Assembly: GCF_000582685.1 (NCBI RefSeq)
Contig: NZ_KK073768.1
Span: forward strand, 2,533,130-2,597,129
Direction: 5' to 3'
DNA length: 64,000 nucleotides
From: [Scytonema hofmanni] UTEX 2349
GTDB lineage: Bacteria; Cyanobacteriota; Cyanobacteriia; Cyanobacteriales; Nostocaceae
A program made the position numbers and the translations under genes. Of this stretch, positions 16,565 through 25,285 are shown in pieces. The notes beneath the pieces are model-generated. The model saw nothing but the letters and a program-made list of their open reading frames with translations. It had not been told where the DNA came from and ran no database searches. Numbering within the stretch: the first letter of the stretch is position 1; every line of letters begins with the position of its first letter.

Positions 16565-17162
16565 TGCTTCGACGGCAAAAAATTTAGATTATTTTGTGCA
16601 TGAATCAGCTTATGTTGATTTGCCATGTACTATTGGTACGGAAAGTCAAATCTGGCACTTTAGCCACATTATGAAAGATGTGGTGATTGGTGATAAATGT
16701 AAAATAGGACAAAATGTATTTGTTGCTTCTGAGGTAAAAATTGGGCGAAATGTGAAAATACAAAATAACGTCTCTCTCTATGCGGGTGTAATTTTAGAAG
16801 ACGATGTTTTTTGCGGTCCTAGTTGTGTTTTTACCAATATTAATACACCGCGTTCGGCTTTTCCTCGCAATACAATTAATGATTATTTAGTAACTTTGGT
16901 TAAACAAGGAGCGACAATTGGTGCGAACGCGACAATAGTTTGTGGTCATACAATTGGACGTTATGCATTTATTGGTGCTGGTTCAACTGTGACAAAAGAT
17001 ATTGCCGATTATGCGCTAGTTTATGGAAATCCAGCAAAGCAAGTTGGTTGGATGTGTGAGTGCGGTGCAAAGTTAGATGAATTTGAAAAAACTACTATTT
17101 GTAAAGCTTGCGATCGCACCTACGAATATTGCGGTGAAAATCAAATTAAAAGGATGGAATGA
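16551..17162 (+). CDS. wbpD: Left-handed beta-helix N-acetyltransferase (WbpD-like)
   Basis: Acetylates the 3-amino group of UDP-GlcNAc(3NH2)A using acetyl-CoA. The hexapeptide repeats (VVIGDKCKIGQNVFV, VKIGRNVKIQNNVSL, TIGANATIVCG) form the beta-helix, and a C-terminal cysteine cluster (CECGAKL...CKACDRTY) is usual for this group. The start is TTG at 16551, supported by AAAGGAGG at 16537-16544 with a 6-base spacer. It overlaps the end of the wbpB-like gene by 14 bases, and its own stop overlaps the next ATG (ATGA). Confidence 0.9.
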   Translation: MSTDSASTAKNLDYFVHESAYVDLPCTIGTESQIWHFSHIMKDVVIGDKCKIGQNVFVASEVKIGRNVKIQNNVSLYAGVILEDDVFCGPSCVFTNINTPRSAFPRNTINDYLVTLVKQGATIGANATIVCGHTIGRYAFIGAGSTVTKDIADYALVYGNPAKQVGWMCECGAKLDEFEKTTICKACDRTYEYCGENQIKRME

Positions 17163-18304
17163 CGATTGTGAATATTCCCCCATTCGATGCAACTTGTCAA
17201 TATCAAAGTATAGCAGCCCAGATAGAAAAAAATATCTGTGCAGTCATGGCTGGTGGACGCTACATTATGGGTCCGCAAGTCAAAGAGTTTGAATTAGAGT
17301 TTGCTCAATATTTGAGTTGCGATCAAGTAATTTCCTGTAACTCTGGCACAGATGCGCTACATTTAGCTCTGAGAGCTTTGAGGATTGGTGCTGGTGATGA
17401 GGTGATAACGACACCTTTCACATTTATTGCCACCACAGAAGCAATTGGTATAGTGGGAGCGACTCCTGTCTTTGTCGATGTTGATTTAAATACCTACAAT
17501 ATCGACACTGAGTTAATTGAGTCCAAAATTACAGAGCGCACCAAAGCTATTTTACCAGTGCATTTGTACGGTCGCCCTTGCAATATGACGGCAATTATGG
17601 AAATTGCCCGCAAGTATAATTTAAAAGTGATTGAAGATTGCGCTCAAGCAACCGGTGCTGTTTGGGAAGGTCAAAAAGTCGGGACAATTGGAGACGTTGG
17701 TTGTTTTAGCTTCTTCCCTACCAAGAACTTAGGATGCTTTGGGGATGGTGGGGCGATCGCTACTTCTGATAAAGTAATTGCAGAGCGAGTTGAGTATTTA
17801 CGTAGGCATGGGGGTAAAGTTAAATATCAGCATGAAGAATTAGGACTCAATAGTCGCTTAGATACCATACAGGCAGCAGTTCTTTTAGTCAAGCTACAGT
17901 ATTTGGATCGATGGAATTCTGCGAGGGCTGAAATTGCAAATTATTACATTAATCAACTCGCTAATGTTAAAGGCATTGTCTTACCTACAACTGTGCAGTC
18001 AGGAAATTCAGTATGGAATCAATTTACCATCAGAGTTTTAGATAAACAACGCGGTAACGTGCAGAAATTCCTCAAAGAAAAAGGAATAGGCTCAATGGTA
18101 TACTATCCTATCCCTCTCCACTTACAACAAGTACACTCTAACTTGAATTATCCCCTTGATTCACTACCAATCAGTGAACAATTGAGCGATGAAGTTTTAT
18201 CTTTACCGATGTTTCCCGAATTGACTACATCAGCACAAAAAGTAGTTGTTGAGTCTGTAAGTCAAGCATTCTTTGATATTTACTTGTCTTCTAATTTGCG
18301 ATGA
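17159..18304 (+). CDS. wbpE: DegT/DnrJ/EryC1 aminotransferase (WbpE-like)
   Basis: A PLP-dependent aminotransferase that puts an amino group on C3 of the keto sugar made by WbpB, with glutamate as donor. Key features are the SGTDALHLAL phosphate-binding loop, EDCAQATGA, and Lys189 in SFFPTKNLG, which forms the Schiff base. It overlaps the wbpD-like stop by 4 bases and is itself overlapped by the following small membrane-protein gene. The context places it in the UDP-ManNAc3NAcA pathway; the missing epimerase is encoded at 29936. Confidence 0.9.
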   Translation: MTIVNIPPFDATCQYQSIAAQIEKNICAVMAGGRYIMGPQVKEFELEFAQYLSCDQVISCNSGTDALHLALRALRIGAGDEVITTPFTFIATTEAIGIVGATPVFVDVDLNTYNIDTELIESKITERTKAILPVHLYGRPCNMTAIMEIARKYNLKVIEDCAQATGAVWEGQKVGTIGDVGCFSFFPTKNLGCFGDGGAIATSDKVIAERVEYLRRHGGKVKYQHEELGLNSRLDTIQAAVLLVKLQYLDRWNSARAEIANYYINQLANVKGIVLPTTVQSGNSVWNQFTIRVLDKQRGNVQKFLKEKGIGSMVYYPIPLHLQQVHSNLNYPLDSLPISEQLSDEVLSLPMFPELTTSAQKVVVESVSQAFFDIYLSSNLR

Positions 18305-18690
18305 TATCCGAAGCGTCAAATCCACGTCTGAGATTAATTGCCTATATAACGTTGTTAGCAAGTATTCTGTTCGGAACTACCGGACAATTGCTGATGAAAA
18401 AGACGATGAGTAATCATGCTCAGGAACTTTTTACCTGGTTATTTCTTCTGCAATTGATGCTTGCTCTGAGTGTTTATAGTATTGGAGTAGTAAATTGGAT
18501 ACTCGCACTTCGATTTTGGAAATTGAGTATAGCCTATCCCCTGACTAGCTTAAACTACGTCGGCATACTTTTAGGCTCATACTACTTTTTTGATGAAAAG
18601 CTAACACCGCTGAGAATTATCGGAGTTGTTTTAGTTTTTATAGGTATTCTTTTTGTCGTGATTCCGGTTAAAAACCACAAGCGCATTTAG
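18301..18690 (+). CDS. Small four-helix EamA/SMR-type membrane protein (first of pair)
   Basis: A 129-residue protein with four predicted membrane helices and an SMR-like signature (TTGQLLMKK in helix 1, LSIAYPLTSLNYVGILLGSYY in helix 3, FFDEKLTPLRIIGVVLVFIG in helix 4). Related pairs such as ArnE/ArnF move undecaprenyl-linked sugars across the inner membrane. It overlaps the aminotransferase gene by 4 bases, so it is tightly co-translated. A second small protein of the same kind follows 75 bases later. Flipping of a lipid-linked sugar is a plausible inference; the substrate is unknown. Confidence 0.82.
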   Translation: MISEASNPRLRLIAYITLLASILFGTTGQLLMKKTMSNHAQELFTWLFLLQLMLALSVYSIGVVNWILALRFWKLSIAYPLTSLNYVGILLGSYYFFDEKLTPLRIIGVVLVFIGILFVVIPVKNHKRI

Positions 18691-18765
18691 TGCTTTACCA
18701 AGGCAAAATCAAGATTTAATCGTTAATTTGGAAAAGCTAAATAACTGATTTTTAAGGAAGTAAAA

Positions 18766-19122
18766 ATGAGCCTAAATTATTGGCTTATATTAATGCTAGT
18801 GGTTGTACTGGGAACCATTGCTCAACTATCGTTGAAATATGCATTAAAAGGATCTAGTTCTGATAAGAAAACCATGTCAGTGCTAAATATCTTATTTTCT
18901 CTCTATTTCTGGATTTGGTTTATCTGCTATACAGTCATGACTGTTATGTGGCTATTAGTACTGCGGGCTGTTCCTCTAAATCAAGCGTATCCATTCTTAG
19001 GACTAACCTACGCTTTTGTGCCATTGGCATCTCATTATTTTCTTCAAGAAAAGGTTGTATTTAGCCAGTGGTTCGGAATAGGCATTATTGTAGGTGGAAT
19101 CGTTCTGGTTGTGCAAACATAA
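18766..19122 (+). CDS. Small four-helix EamA/SMR-type membrane protein (second of pair)
   Basis: A 118-residue four-helix protein with the same plan as its neighbour (GTIAQLSLKYALK in helix 1, AVPLNQAYPFLGLTYAF in helix 3, LQEKVVFSQWFGIGIIVGGI in helix 4). The two resemble the ArnE/ArnF heterodimer layout. ATG 18766 follows AAGGAAG with good spacing. The pair sits between sugar-nucleotide genes, which supports handling of a lipid-linked sugar over drug efflux. Confidence 0.82.
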   Translation: MSLNYWLILMLVVVLGTIAQLSLKYALKGSSSDKKTMSVLNILFSLYFWIWFICYTVMTVMWLLVLRAVPLNQAYPFLGLTYAFVPLASHYFLQEKVVFSQWFGIGIIVGGIVLVVQT

Positions 19123-19186
19123 TTTAGTTTTGCTATCGTAAATTTCGCTTTGAACTAGAATTTTATAAAAATAAAGTTACAGGGTT

Positions 19187-20170
19187 ATGGCTCAAAAAAT
19201 TTTGGTTACAGGAGTTGCTGGTTTCCTTGGCTCACACTTGCTAGACAAGCTATTGGCATCTGGTCATGAGGTGATTGGTATAGATAACCTTTCAATGGGA
19301 AAATTGGAAAATATCGCCGAAAATTTAACCAACAAAGCCTTTCAATTTCTCCAAAAAGATGTAACGGAAAAAAGCACATTTGAAAACTTAGAAAATGATA
19401 TTGATTGTATCGTTCATCTTGCTGCTTTCAAAATTCCTCGTTACGGCAAAGCTATTGATACGCTCAAAATTAACTATCAAGGTACAGAAAACGTTTTAGA
19501 ATTAGCAAGAACACTGAATTGTAAATGCGTATTGGCTTCTACTTCCGACGTATATGGACGCAACCCAAAACTTCCTTTTAGGGAAGACAGCAACTCAGTT
19601 ATTGGCTCATCTAAAGTAGCTCGTTGGAGTTATGCAGTATCCAAACTATTTGACGAACACTTAGCCTTTGCTTACCAAGAAAGCTATGGTTTTCCAGTAG
19701 TTATCCTCCGATTTTTTGGTTCCTACGGACCGCGCCATCACTTATCTTGGTGGGGTGGACCGCAATCAGTTTTTATTGAACAAATATTAAACGATGGTGA
19801 AATTTCCATTCATGGTGATGGACTGCAAACCCGCAGTTTTACTTATGTGAGCGATACTGTAGCAGGTATTTATGCTGCGACGATTAAACCAGAAGCTAAT
19901 GGCGAAATTTTCAATATTGGCAGCGATCGCGAAATTACCATTCTTGATTTAGCTAAAACTATCAAACGCCTGAGCAACACTCCTGGAGAACTTAAGGTAA
20001 AATTTGTTCCCTATGAATCTTTTACAGGTAAAAAATACGAAGATGTGATGCGGCGTGTTCCTGATAGCACTCTTTGCGAACAAATTCTTGGTGTTAAGGC
20101 ACAAGTAAGTTTAGAAGAAGGACTGTCTAAAACTATTGCATGGCATCGCACTATTAGAGCTTGTGTGTAA
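19187..20170 (+). CDS. NAD-dependent sugar epimerase/dehydratase (extended SDR, GalE-like)
   Basis: An extended short-chain dehydrogenase acting on a nucleotide sugar. The NAD motif is TGVAGFLG at residues 8-15, and the catalytic pair is Tyr149-Lys153 in YAVSK, with STSDVYG ahead of it. The substrate side includes RFFGSYGPRHH and GDGLQTRSFTYVSD, usual for UDP-glucose 4-epimerase-like and UDP-glucuronate epimerase-like enzymes. The exact reaction cannot be told apart. It closes the wbp-type operon. Confidence 0.85.
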   Translation: MAQKILVTGVAGFLGSHLLDKLLASGHEVIGIDNLSMGKLENIAENLTNKAFQFLQKDVTEKSTFENLENDIDCIVHLAAFKIPRYGKAIDTLKINYQGTENVLELARTLNCKCVLASTSDVYGRNPKLPFREDSNSVIGSSKVARWSYAVSKLFDEHLAFAYQESYGFPVVILRFFGSYGPRHHLSWWGGPQSVFIEQILNDGEISIHGDGLQTRSFTYVSDTVAGIYAATIKPEANGEIFNIGSDREITILDLAKTIKRLSNTPGELKVKFVPYESFTGKKYEDVMRRVPDSTLCEQILGVKAQVSLEEGLSKTIAWHRTIRACV

Positions 20171-20271
20171 ATGATTGAGAAGCGTTGGGAAAAAGCGATC
20201 GCTTCTGAGATCATACTGATGAATGGGGGGCAAAATTAACAATTTGTAGATTTAAGGAGTCGCAATGGTCT

Positions 20272-21423
20272 ATGATTGCAATAAAACGATTCTCATTGGC
20301 TACCGCAGTTGGTCTTGCTCTGAGCTTGCTAGTTACGAGTGAGGGCTTTGCTTTGACTTACACTAAAATCGCTGACAGCAACGACCTTTTTAGTAAGTTC
20401 GGTTTCTTCCCTGCGATCAACAACGACGGCACTATTACCTTCTCTGCCGATCTAGATGCGGGGGGAAGTGGCATCTACATTGGTAGTGGGGAGAACACGA
20501 GTCTGATTGCTGACAGGAGCGGTCAGTTTAGCTCATTTTTTCCCCCGGCGATCGCTGATACAGGTCTTGTCGCCTTTAAAGCTGTTTTGGATGAAGGAAC
20601 TGTTGGCATTTATACTAGTGAAAACACTGTTCCCATTGCCAACAGCAGAGTTGCTGCTGGTTTAGGCGATCTCGCCATAAATAGTAAAGGTATTGTAGCC
20701 TTCTCGCAAATCTTAGATCAGGGAATTCGTGCCGTCTTAACTAATTACGACGGAATCAACACCACTATCGCCGATAGCAGTGACACCAATCCCTATAGCC
20801 GTTTTGAGGGAATCGCAATTAATAACACAGGCACCGTCGCTTTCACAGCCGAACTGAAAGCAACGGGTCGTGGTATATACACAGTTAATAATGGAAATAC
20901 GACCACCATTGCTGACACTAATGGAGAGTTTGACTTTTTGTTCAACCCCGCCATTAACAATGCAGGCACAGTAGCCTTTAAGGGTGTTCTGAAAAATTTA
21001 GCAGGTGAAGGCATTTATACTAGTGACGGTCAAACTCTGACCAAAATAGCTGACAACAGCAGTGTTTTTGACTTCTTCGAGAACCCTGCAATTAACAATC
21101 AGGGTACTGTAGCTTTTAAAGGTGTCCTCAAGGGAGGGGGTTTGGGTATTTACACTGGAGTAAACCCGGTAACTGATAAAGTCATTGCTTTGGGTGATTC
21201 TCTGTTTGGCTCGACAGTAACAGACCTTTATTTTTCCAATCGCGGGTTAAACGATAAGAACCAGTTTGCCTTCTATGCCAAACTTGCAGATGGTAGAACT
21301 GGGGTATTCCGCGCAGACTCGGATTATCAAGAGCCAACTAATTCTGTTCCAGAACCAGGTTTGGCGTTGGGTTTGTTGACAGTAGGTGCGTTGGGTACAG
21401 TTTTAGGACGCAAGCGCGATTAG
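20272..21423 (+). CDS. Exported repeat protein with PEP-CTERM sorting signal
   Basis: A secreted protein of 383 residues with a signal peptide (SLATAVGLALSLLVTSEGFA). It contains about six repeats of roughly 50 residues around the core AINNxGTVAFxAxLxxGGxGIYT, predicted as a beta-rich propeller-like domain of unknown function. The C-terminus is a classic PEP-CTERM signal: VPEP, a hydrophobic helix, then GRKRD, recognised by an exosortase for surface sorting. PEP-CTERM genes often accompany exopolysaccharide loci, as here. ATG 20272 is in frame, but the AAGGAG at 20254-20259 is 12 bases away and is better spaced for an out-of-frame ATG at 20265 (a 26-codon overlapping frame). Confidence 0.85.
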   Translation: MIAIKRFSLATAVGLALSLLVTSEGFALTYTKIADSNDLFSKFGFFPAINNDGTITFSADLDAGGSGIYIGSGENTSLIADRSGQFSSFFPPAIADTGLVAFKAVLDEGTVGIYTSENTVPIANSRVAAGLGDLAINSKGIVAFSQILDQGIRAVLTNYDGINTTIADSSDTNPYSRFEGIAINNTGTVAFTAELKATGRGIYTVNNGNTTTIADTNGEFDFLFNPAINNAGTVAFKGVLKNLAGEGIYTSDGQTLTKIADNSSVFDFFENPAINNQGTVAFKGVLKGGGLGIYTGVNPVTDKVIALGDSLFGSTVTDLYFSNRGLNDKNQFAFYAKLADGRTGVFRADSDYQEPTNSVPEPGLALGLLTVGALGTVLGRKRD

Positions 21424-21485
21424 TGCCAGTGGAAAGACGTTCCAGTGGAACCTCTCTACGTATTTTCTACCAGATGTCTAATTGA

Positions 21486-23456
21486 TCATTTACTGGCATA
21501 GATATTTATCGTCCACTCTTTGCCATTTCCAAAACCTAGAATTTGAGGTGATGAGTAAACCAACTGATGTTCTTTGGTAATCCATTGGTCAATCAGGGGG
21601 TTGAACTCGGCGTAAGTTTGATAGCCTGGTTGAAGCCACCAAAAAGGAACATCTACGTAGACTATGAGTTCAGGAGGTTTATTTTTCATGCGATCGATAA
21701 ACTCCCGCTCTGCATCTGGAGTAGGAACAATCCCTGGAAGAAAGATAGTTTCTTGACTGGGTGAGTGAGTTCGGGTAAGAAAATTTAAACTGGCTCCTGC
21801 GGGTACTAGCAGTACAGATTTGGCTTTAGAAGCGTTGATATATTTAATAGTTTGGTTGAAGGCAACAGCAAGGTCAGCATATTTAGTGTAAATAGTTCCT
21901 TGAGGCGATCGCACTGCATAGCGATACTGTCCTAACTCCACCAAGTTCATACCACCACCAATCAGCAAGCAAATCAATAAAAACCTCCAGATTGGCAAAT
22001 CAGTTTTTTCAGCCAAATTGTATAAAAACGTGAAAAACAGTATTAATGCTGTTACAGCATAAATTCCATAAAAACCGATATAGAACAAAAAGCGAGCGTT
22101 GAGCAACATAGAGAAAGCGAGCAAGGCATACATTAGAGGTGCATGTCGGTGCTGAATTAACTCCCGCCAACTCAAAACAAACCATGCCACCAATAACGGT
22201 AAAAGCCAAGCCATATTCCCCAAAGGGTGGAAAATAACATCAGAGCAGCAAGCCAACCGACGCGCTATTAAAAACCATAAAAATCCAAAACATAGAACCA
22301 CAAGCCACTTGACTGCAAACCTCACCCATCGAGAACTGGGTATCGACTCGCGTCTAGAAAGCCAGCGAGTAGCTATAGAAGCAACGCAAACTACTAGCAA
22401 AGCAACTAAACCAATTTTAGAAGCATTCTCCCAAATGTTGATTCGCAACAAAACCAAACCTAATAAAGAGAAAGCGATACTGACAATTGCTTCAACTAGT
22501 ATCTTGTATCGCTTATTCCGTATCCATTCGCGTCTAGAAAGCCACCCAGCAACTGCCAGTGCTACCCAAATCACCATTGAAGTAGCTATAAAAATGTTGA
22601 AAGTATTTCTCCAGATATCCAGGGTTTTACCAGCGGAAGCATCCAGAACTCCACTTTTGGTAAGAATCTGAGACTTAGAAACTGGCACCATTGAAGTTTG
22701 TAGGGTCTCCCAGGTAACTTGGTGGGCAAGGAAAGTGAGTGGTATTAACACGCAGATACTGACTACAAAAATTATCAGGATGCTACGTCCTACGCCGACC
22801 TTAAGATTTCTGGGAGAGCACAGACTTGCACCAACCAATACACCCACCAGCCCAGATACTCCGTATTCCTGTTTGGAAAGTCCTGCTAATCCACAGGCGA
22901 TCGCAGCTGTTACCAGCCATCTGGTTTTGCCAGTATGCCCGTAGCGGTCAACAGCAGTAAAAGCCAGCAAGCAGAACATCGTCCCATAGAGGGTACCGTA
23001 ACTATAAGGAACAATCAGATTAAACAACCCTCCTGGAACGAAAGCACAGTATATCAACACGCAGATTGTGCAGAGTGCTGCCCAAGGCTTATTGGTCAGC
23101 CGAAGAGCCAATTGATAAGCCAGTAAGGTTACTGCCAACCCCAAGACCAAACCAACTGCGTAAAAAACTTCTAACTGATGCCCAAACAACAGCAGCGCAA
23201 AAGCATTCATGTAGTAAGGGAGAGGTCCGTAATAATTTTGCAGGTCGCGGTATATTAATTCACCCGCCAGCAGACGAGCGGTTATTTCGGCTTCTTGCCC
23301 GGTATCAAATATCGGATGTGCTAATTTGCCCCAACTGACAAACGCCAGCAGGATAAAACAAACTAGTACAACAAATAACCACGGTTCGCCTTGTATAACA
23401 TTTCTGTTCTGATGCTTTTTAACAATTGGCACGCCAGAGTCAGCAGGATATATCAT
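21486..23456 (-). CDS. Multi-pass membrane glycosyltransferase (GT39/ArnT-like)
   Basis: A large integral membrane protein with about a dozen membrane helices and a C-terminal periplasmic part. The first periplasmic loop carries DTGQEAEITARLLAGELIYR and YYGPLPYY, typical of GT-C enzymes that use a polyprenyl-phosphate sugar, where the loop aspartate is catalytic. ATG 23456 is preferred over a TTG at 23498, giving 657 residues. It is the only gene on the minus strand within the polysaccharide locus and is followed, divergently, by the first IscB element. The acceptor is unknown. Confidence 0.8.
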   Translation of the reverse strand: MIYPADSGVPIVKKHQNRNVIQGEPWLFVVLVCFILLAFVSWGKLAHPIFDTGQEAEITARLLAGELIYRDLQNYYGPLPYYMNAFALLLFGHQLEVFYAVGLVLGLAVTLLAYQLALRLTNKPWAALCTICVLIYCAFVPGGLFNLIVPYSYGTLYGTMFCLLAFTAVDRYGHTGKTRWLVTAAIACGLAGLSKQEYGVSGLVGVLVGASLCSPRNLKVGVGRSILIIFVVSICVLIPLTFLAHQVTWETLQTSMVPVSKSQILTKSGVLDASAGKTLDIWRNTFNIFIATSMVIWVALAVAGWLSRREWIRNKRYKILVEAIVSIAFSLLGLVLLRINIWENASKIGLVALLVVCVASIATRWLSRRESIPSSRWVRFAVKWLVVLCFGFLWFLIARRLACCSDVIFHPLGNMAWLLPLLVAWFVLSWRELIQHRHAPLMYALLAFSMLLNARFLFYIGFYGIYAVTALILFFTFLYNLAEKTDLPIWRFLLICLLIGGGMNLVELGQYRYAVRSPQGTIYTKYADLAVAFNQTIKYINASKAKSVLLVPAGASLNFLTRTHSPSQETIFLPGIVPTPDAEREFIDRMKNKPPELIVYVDVPFWWLQPGYQTYAEFNPLIDQWITKEHQLVYSSPQILGFGNGKEWTINIYASK

Positions 23457-23677
23457 ATTTTTTCTTATCTCTTTGATTGGGACAAAAATACACAGCAAAT
23501 AGCTGGTTGTAAAAAAATAAATTAATGAGATGTTTGTATTGTCAAGTTTGTTTGAGCAACACAGAGAGGTAGGTCATGTATGTGTTTTAATTATTTATCA
23601 AATAATTGCATGTATTAGCAATATAACCAAGTTATGTCTTAAACAATCTTGGTATTTATTGAATATAAACTTCACAA

Positions 23678-23915
23678 GTAAACTACCCACCACCAATTGC
23701 TAAGAGCAATATGGTGGGGGCTTTAAAGCCCAGAGTTTACCCGACTAAGTATTTTGCGTACTACGATTTTCAGGTCATCTCACCTACGAATACGCAGCCA
23801 GTTTGTAGCTCTGAGGTTAACAGTTAAACAGGTGTAATGGGTTAGATCGCGTGCTGTTAGCGTAAAAAGCCTTTAAATCATTGTCCAGGCTAACTTTACC
23901 CGAAAGGAGGGACTT
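23678..23915 (+). ncRNA. HEARO / IscB omega-RNA, copy 1
   Basis: The 238 bases directly upstream of iscB correspond to the HEARO RNA, the guide-RNA scaffold of IscB. They start with the left-end hairpin (23686-23720). A helix TAACAG (23818-23823) / CTGTTA (23854-23859) is replaced in copy 2 by TAACGA / TCGTTG, keeping the pairing. The 3' part (AAAGCC...GGCTAACTTTACCCG) is almost identical between copies. In known IscB systems the guide lies at the RNA 5' end and comes from DNA left of the element, here about 23661-23676 (GAATATAAACTTCACA). Exact RNA ends are inferred. Confidence 0.85.
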
Positions 23916-25199
23916 ATGTCCAAAATATTTGTTATCGACCAAAACAAGCGACCGTTAGACCCGATTCACTCTGCACAGGCTAGACAGTTATTAAGAAACA
24001 AAAAAGCAGCAGTATTTAGACAGTTTCCGTTTACCATTATCCTGAAAGAGTCGCGTCCTGACTCCCCGGTATCGTCACTGCGATTGAAGATTGACCCTGG
24101 TGCAAAACACACCGGAATTGCGTTAGTTAACGATGCAAGTGGAGAAGTTGTATTTGCGGCTGAGTTGAAGCATAGAGGCTTTTCAATTCATAACGCTTTG
24201 ACCTCTAGACGGCAGTTAAGACGGAGTAGACGCGCTAGAAAAACTCGTTATAGGAAACCCAGGTTCTTAAACCGCACCCGCCCAGAGGGATGGTTAGCAC
24301 CTAGCTTGCAAAGTCGGGTTGATAATATCAAAACGCTTGTTGATAAGTTACGTCGATTTGCACCAATCACAGCAATCAGCCAGGAATTAGTCAGGTTTGA
24401 TATGCAACTAATGTCTAACCCAAACATTCAGGGTGAGGAGTATCAGCAAGGCACTTTGCAAGGCTACGAAACGAGAGAATATTTACTTGAGAAATGGGGC
24501 AGACAATGCGCTTATTGCGGAGTTAAAGACGTTCCTTTTCAGGTTGAACATATTCATCCCAGAGCAAAAGGCGGCAGTAATTCTATATCAAATCTCACCC
24601 TAAGTTGCGAAAAATGTAACACCAAGAAAGGAACTAAGGATATCAAGGATTTTCTCAAAAAAGATCCATCTAAGCTAACAAAAATTTTGGCACAAGCTAA
24701 AAAACCATTGGCAGATGCAGCAGCAGTAAATACAACTAGATGGGCATTGCTTCAAACCTTAAAATCAACTGTACTACCAGTAGAAACTGGTTCTGGTGGT
24801 TTAACTAAATTTAATCGCAGTCAACAAATGCTCGAAAAAACTCACTGGTTCGATGCGGCATGTGTCGGTAAGTCAACGCCAGTATTGATGATTAAAGGCA
24901 TTAAACCATTGTTAATCACAGCTAACGGTCACGGGTCTAGGCAATCATGTAGAACCGACAAATTCGGTTTTCCAAATAGACACGTACCTAGAAAGAAAAT
25001 ACATTTTGGCTTTGAGACTGGCGACATTGTTTCATCTGTTGTCACCACTGGTAAAAAAGTAGGTCAGTATGTTGGAAAAGTAGCTATACGTTCGTCAGGT
25101 AGTTTCAATATTTCAACCAAGAACGGATTGATTCAAGGAATATCTCACAAATTTTGTAAGCGTATTCATGCAAAAGATGGTTATTCGTATGCAATTTAA
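23916..25199 (+). CDS. iscB: RNA-guided endonuclease IscB, copy 1
   Basis: A 427-residue omega-RNA-guided nuclease, the class ancestral to Cas9. In order: PLMP-type start (PLDP at 13-16), RuvC-I with Asp60 (KIDPGAKHTGIAL), arginine-rich bridge helix (98-120, SRRQLRRSRRARK), RuvC-II with Glu157 (SQELVRFD), HNH with Cys198/201, His212 and Cys231/234 (CAYCG, EHIHPRAKGG, CEKC), and RuvC-III with His310 and Asp313 (HWFDAAC). A C-terminal domain of about 105 residues follows and should read the TAM. All nuclease residues are present. ATG 23916 follows AAAGGAGG with good spacing. Confidence 0.95.
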   Translation: MSKIFVIDQNKRPLDPIHSAQARQLLRNKKAAVFRQFPFTIILKESRPDSPVSSLRLKIDPGAKHTGIALVNDASGEVVFAAELKHRGFSIHNALTSRRQLRRSRRARKTRYRKPRFLNRTRPEGWLAPSLQSRVDNIKTLVDKLRRFAPITAISQELVRFDMQLMSNPNIQGEEYQQGTLQGYETREYLLEKWGRQCAYCGVKDVPFQVEHIHPRAKGGSNSISNLTLSCEKCNTKKGTKDIKDFLKKDPSKLTKILAQAKKPLADAAAVNTTRWALLQTLKSTVLPVETGSGGLTKFNRSQQMLEKTHWFDAACVGKSTPVLMIKGIKPLLITANGHGSRQSCRTDKFGFPNRHVPRKKIHFGFETGDIVSSVVTTGKKVGQYVGKVAIRSSGSFNISTKNGLIQGISHKFCKRIHAKDGYSYAI

Positions 25200-25211
25200 A
25201 TCCAAGAAATT

Positions 25212-25285
25212 GGGAATTAATCAACTGTTCCTCTCATTGTTTTCGCATTCGCTCAAAGGCATTCAAGGAACGTTTCGCAATTCCC
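25212..25285 (+). ncRNA. Nested hairpin downstream of iscB copy 1
   Basis: GGGAATT (25212-25218) pairs with AATTCCC (25279-25285), and GTTCCT (25227-25232) pairs with AGGAAC (25266-25271). Copy 2 has a different sequence at the equivalent place but the same nested fold (36260-36333). Conservation of fold over sequence implies function, as a protein-recognition site, an RNA 3' element or a transcription barrier. There is no T-run after it. Confidence 0.65.

Noticed and set aside
22309..23338. Several plus-strand frames of 60-120 codons
   Set aside because: They are shadows of the minus-strand GT39-like membrane protein gene; their translations have no domain-like pattern.
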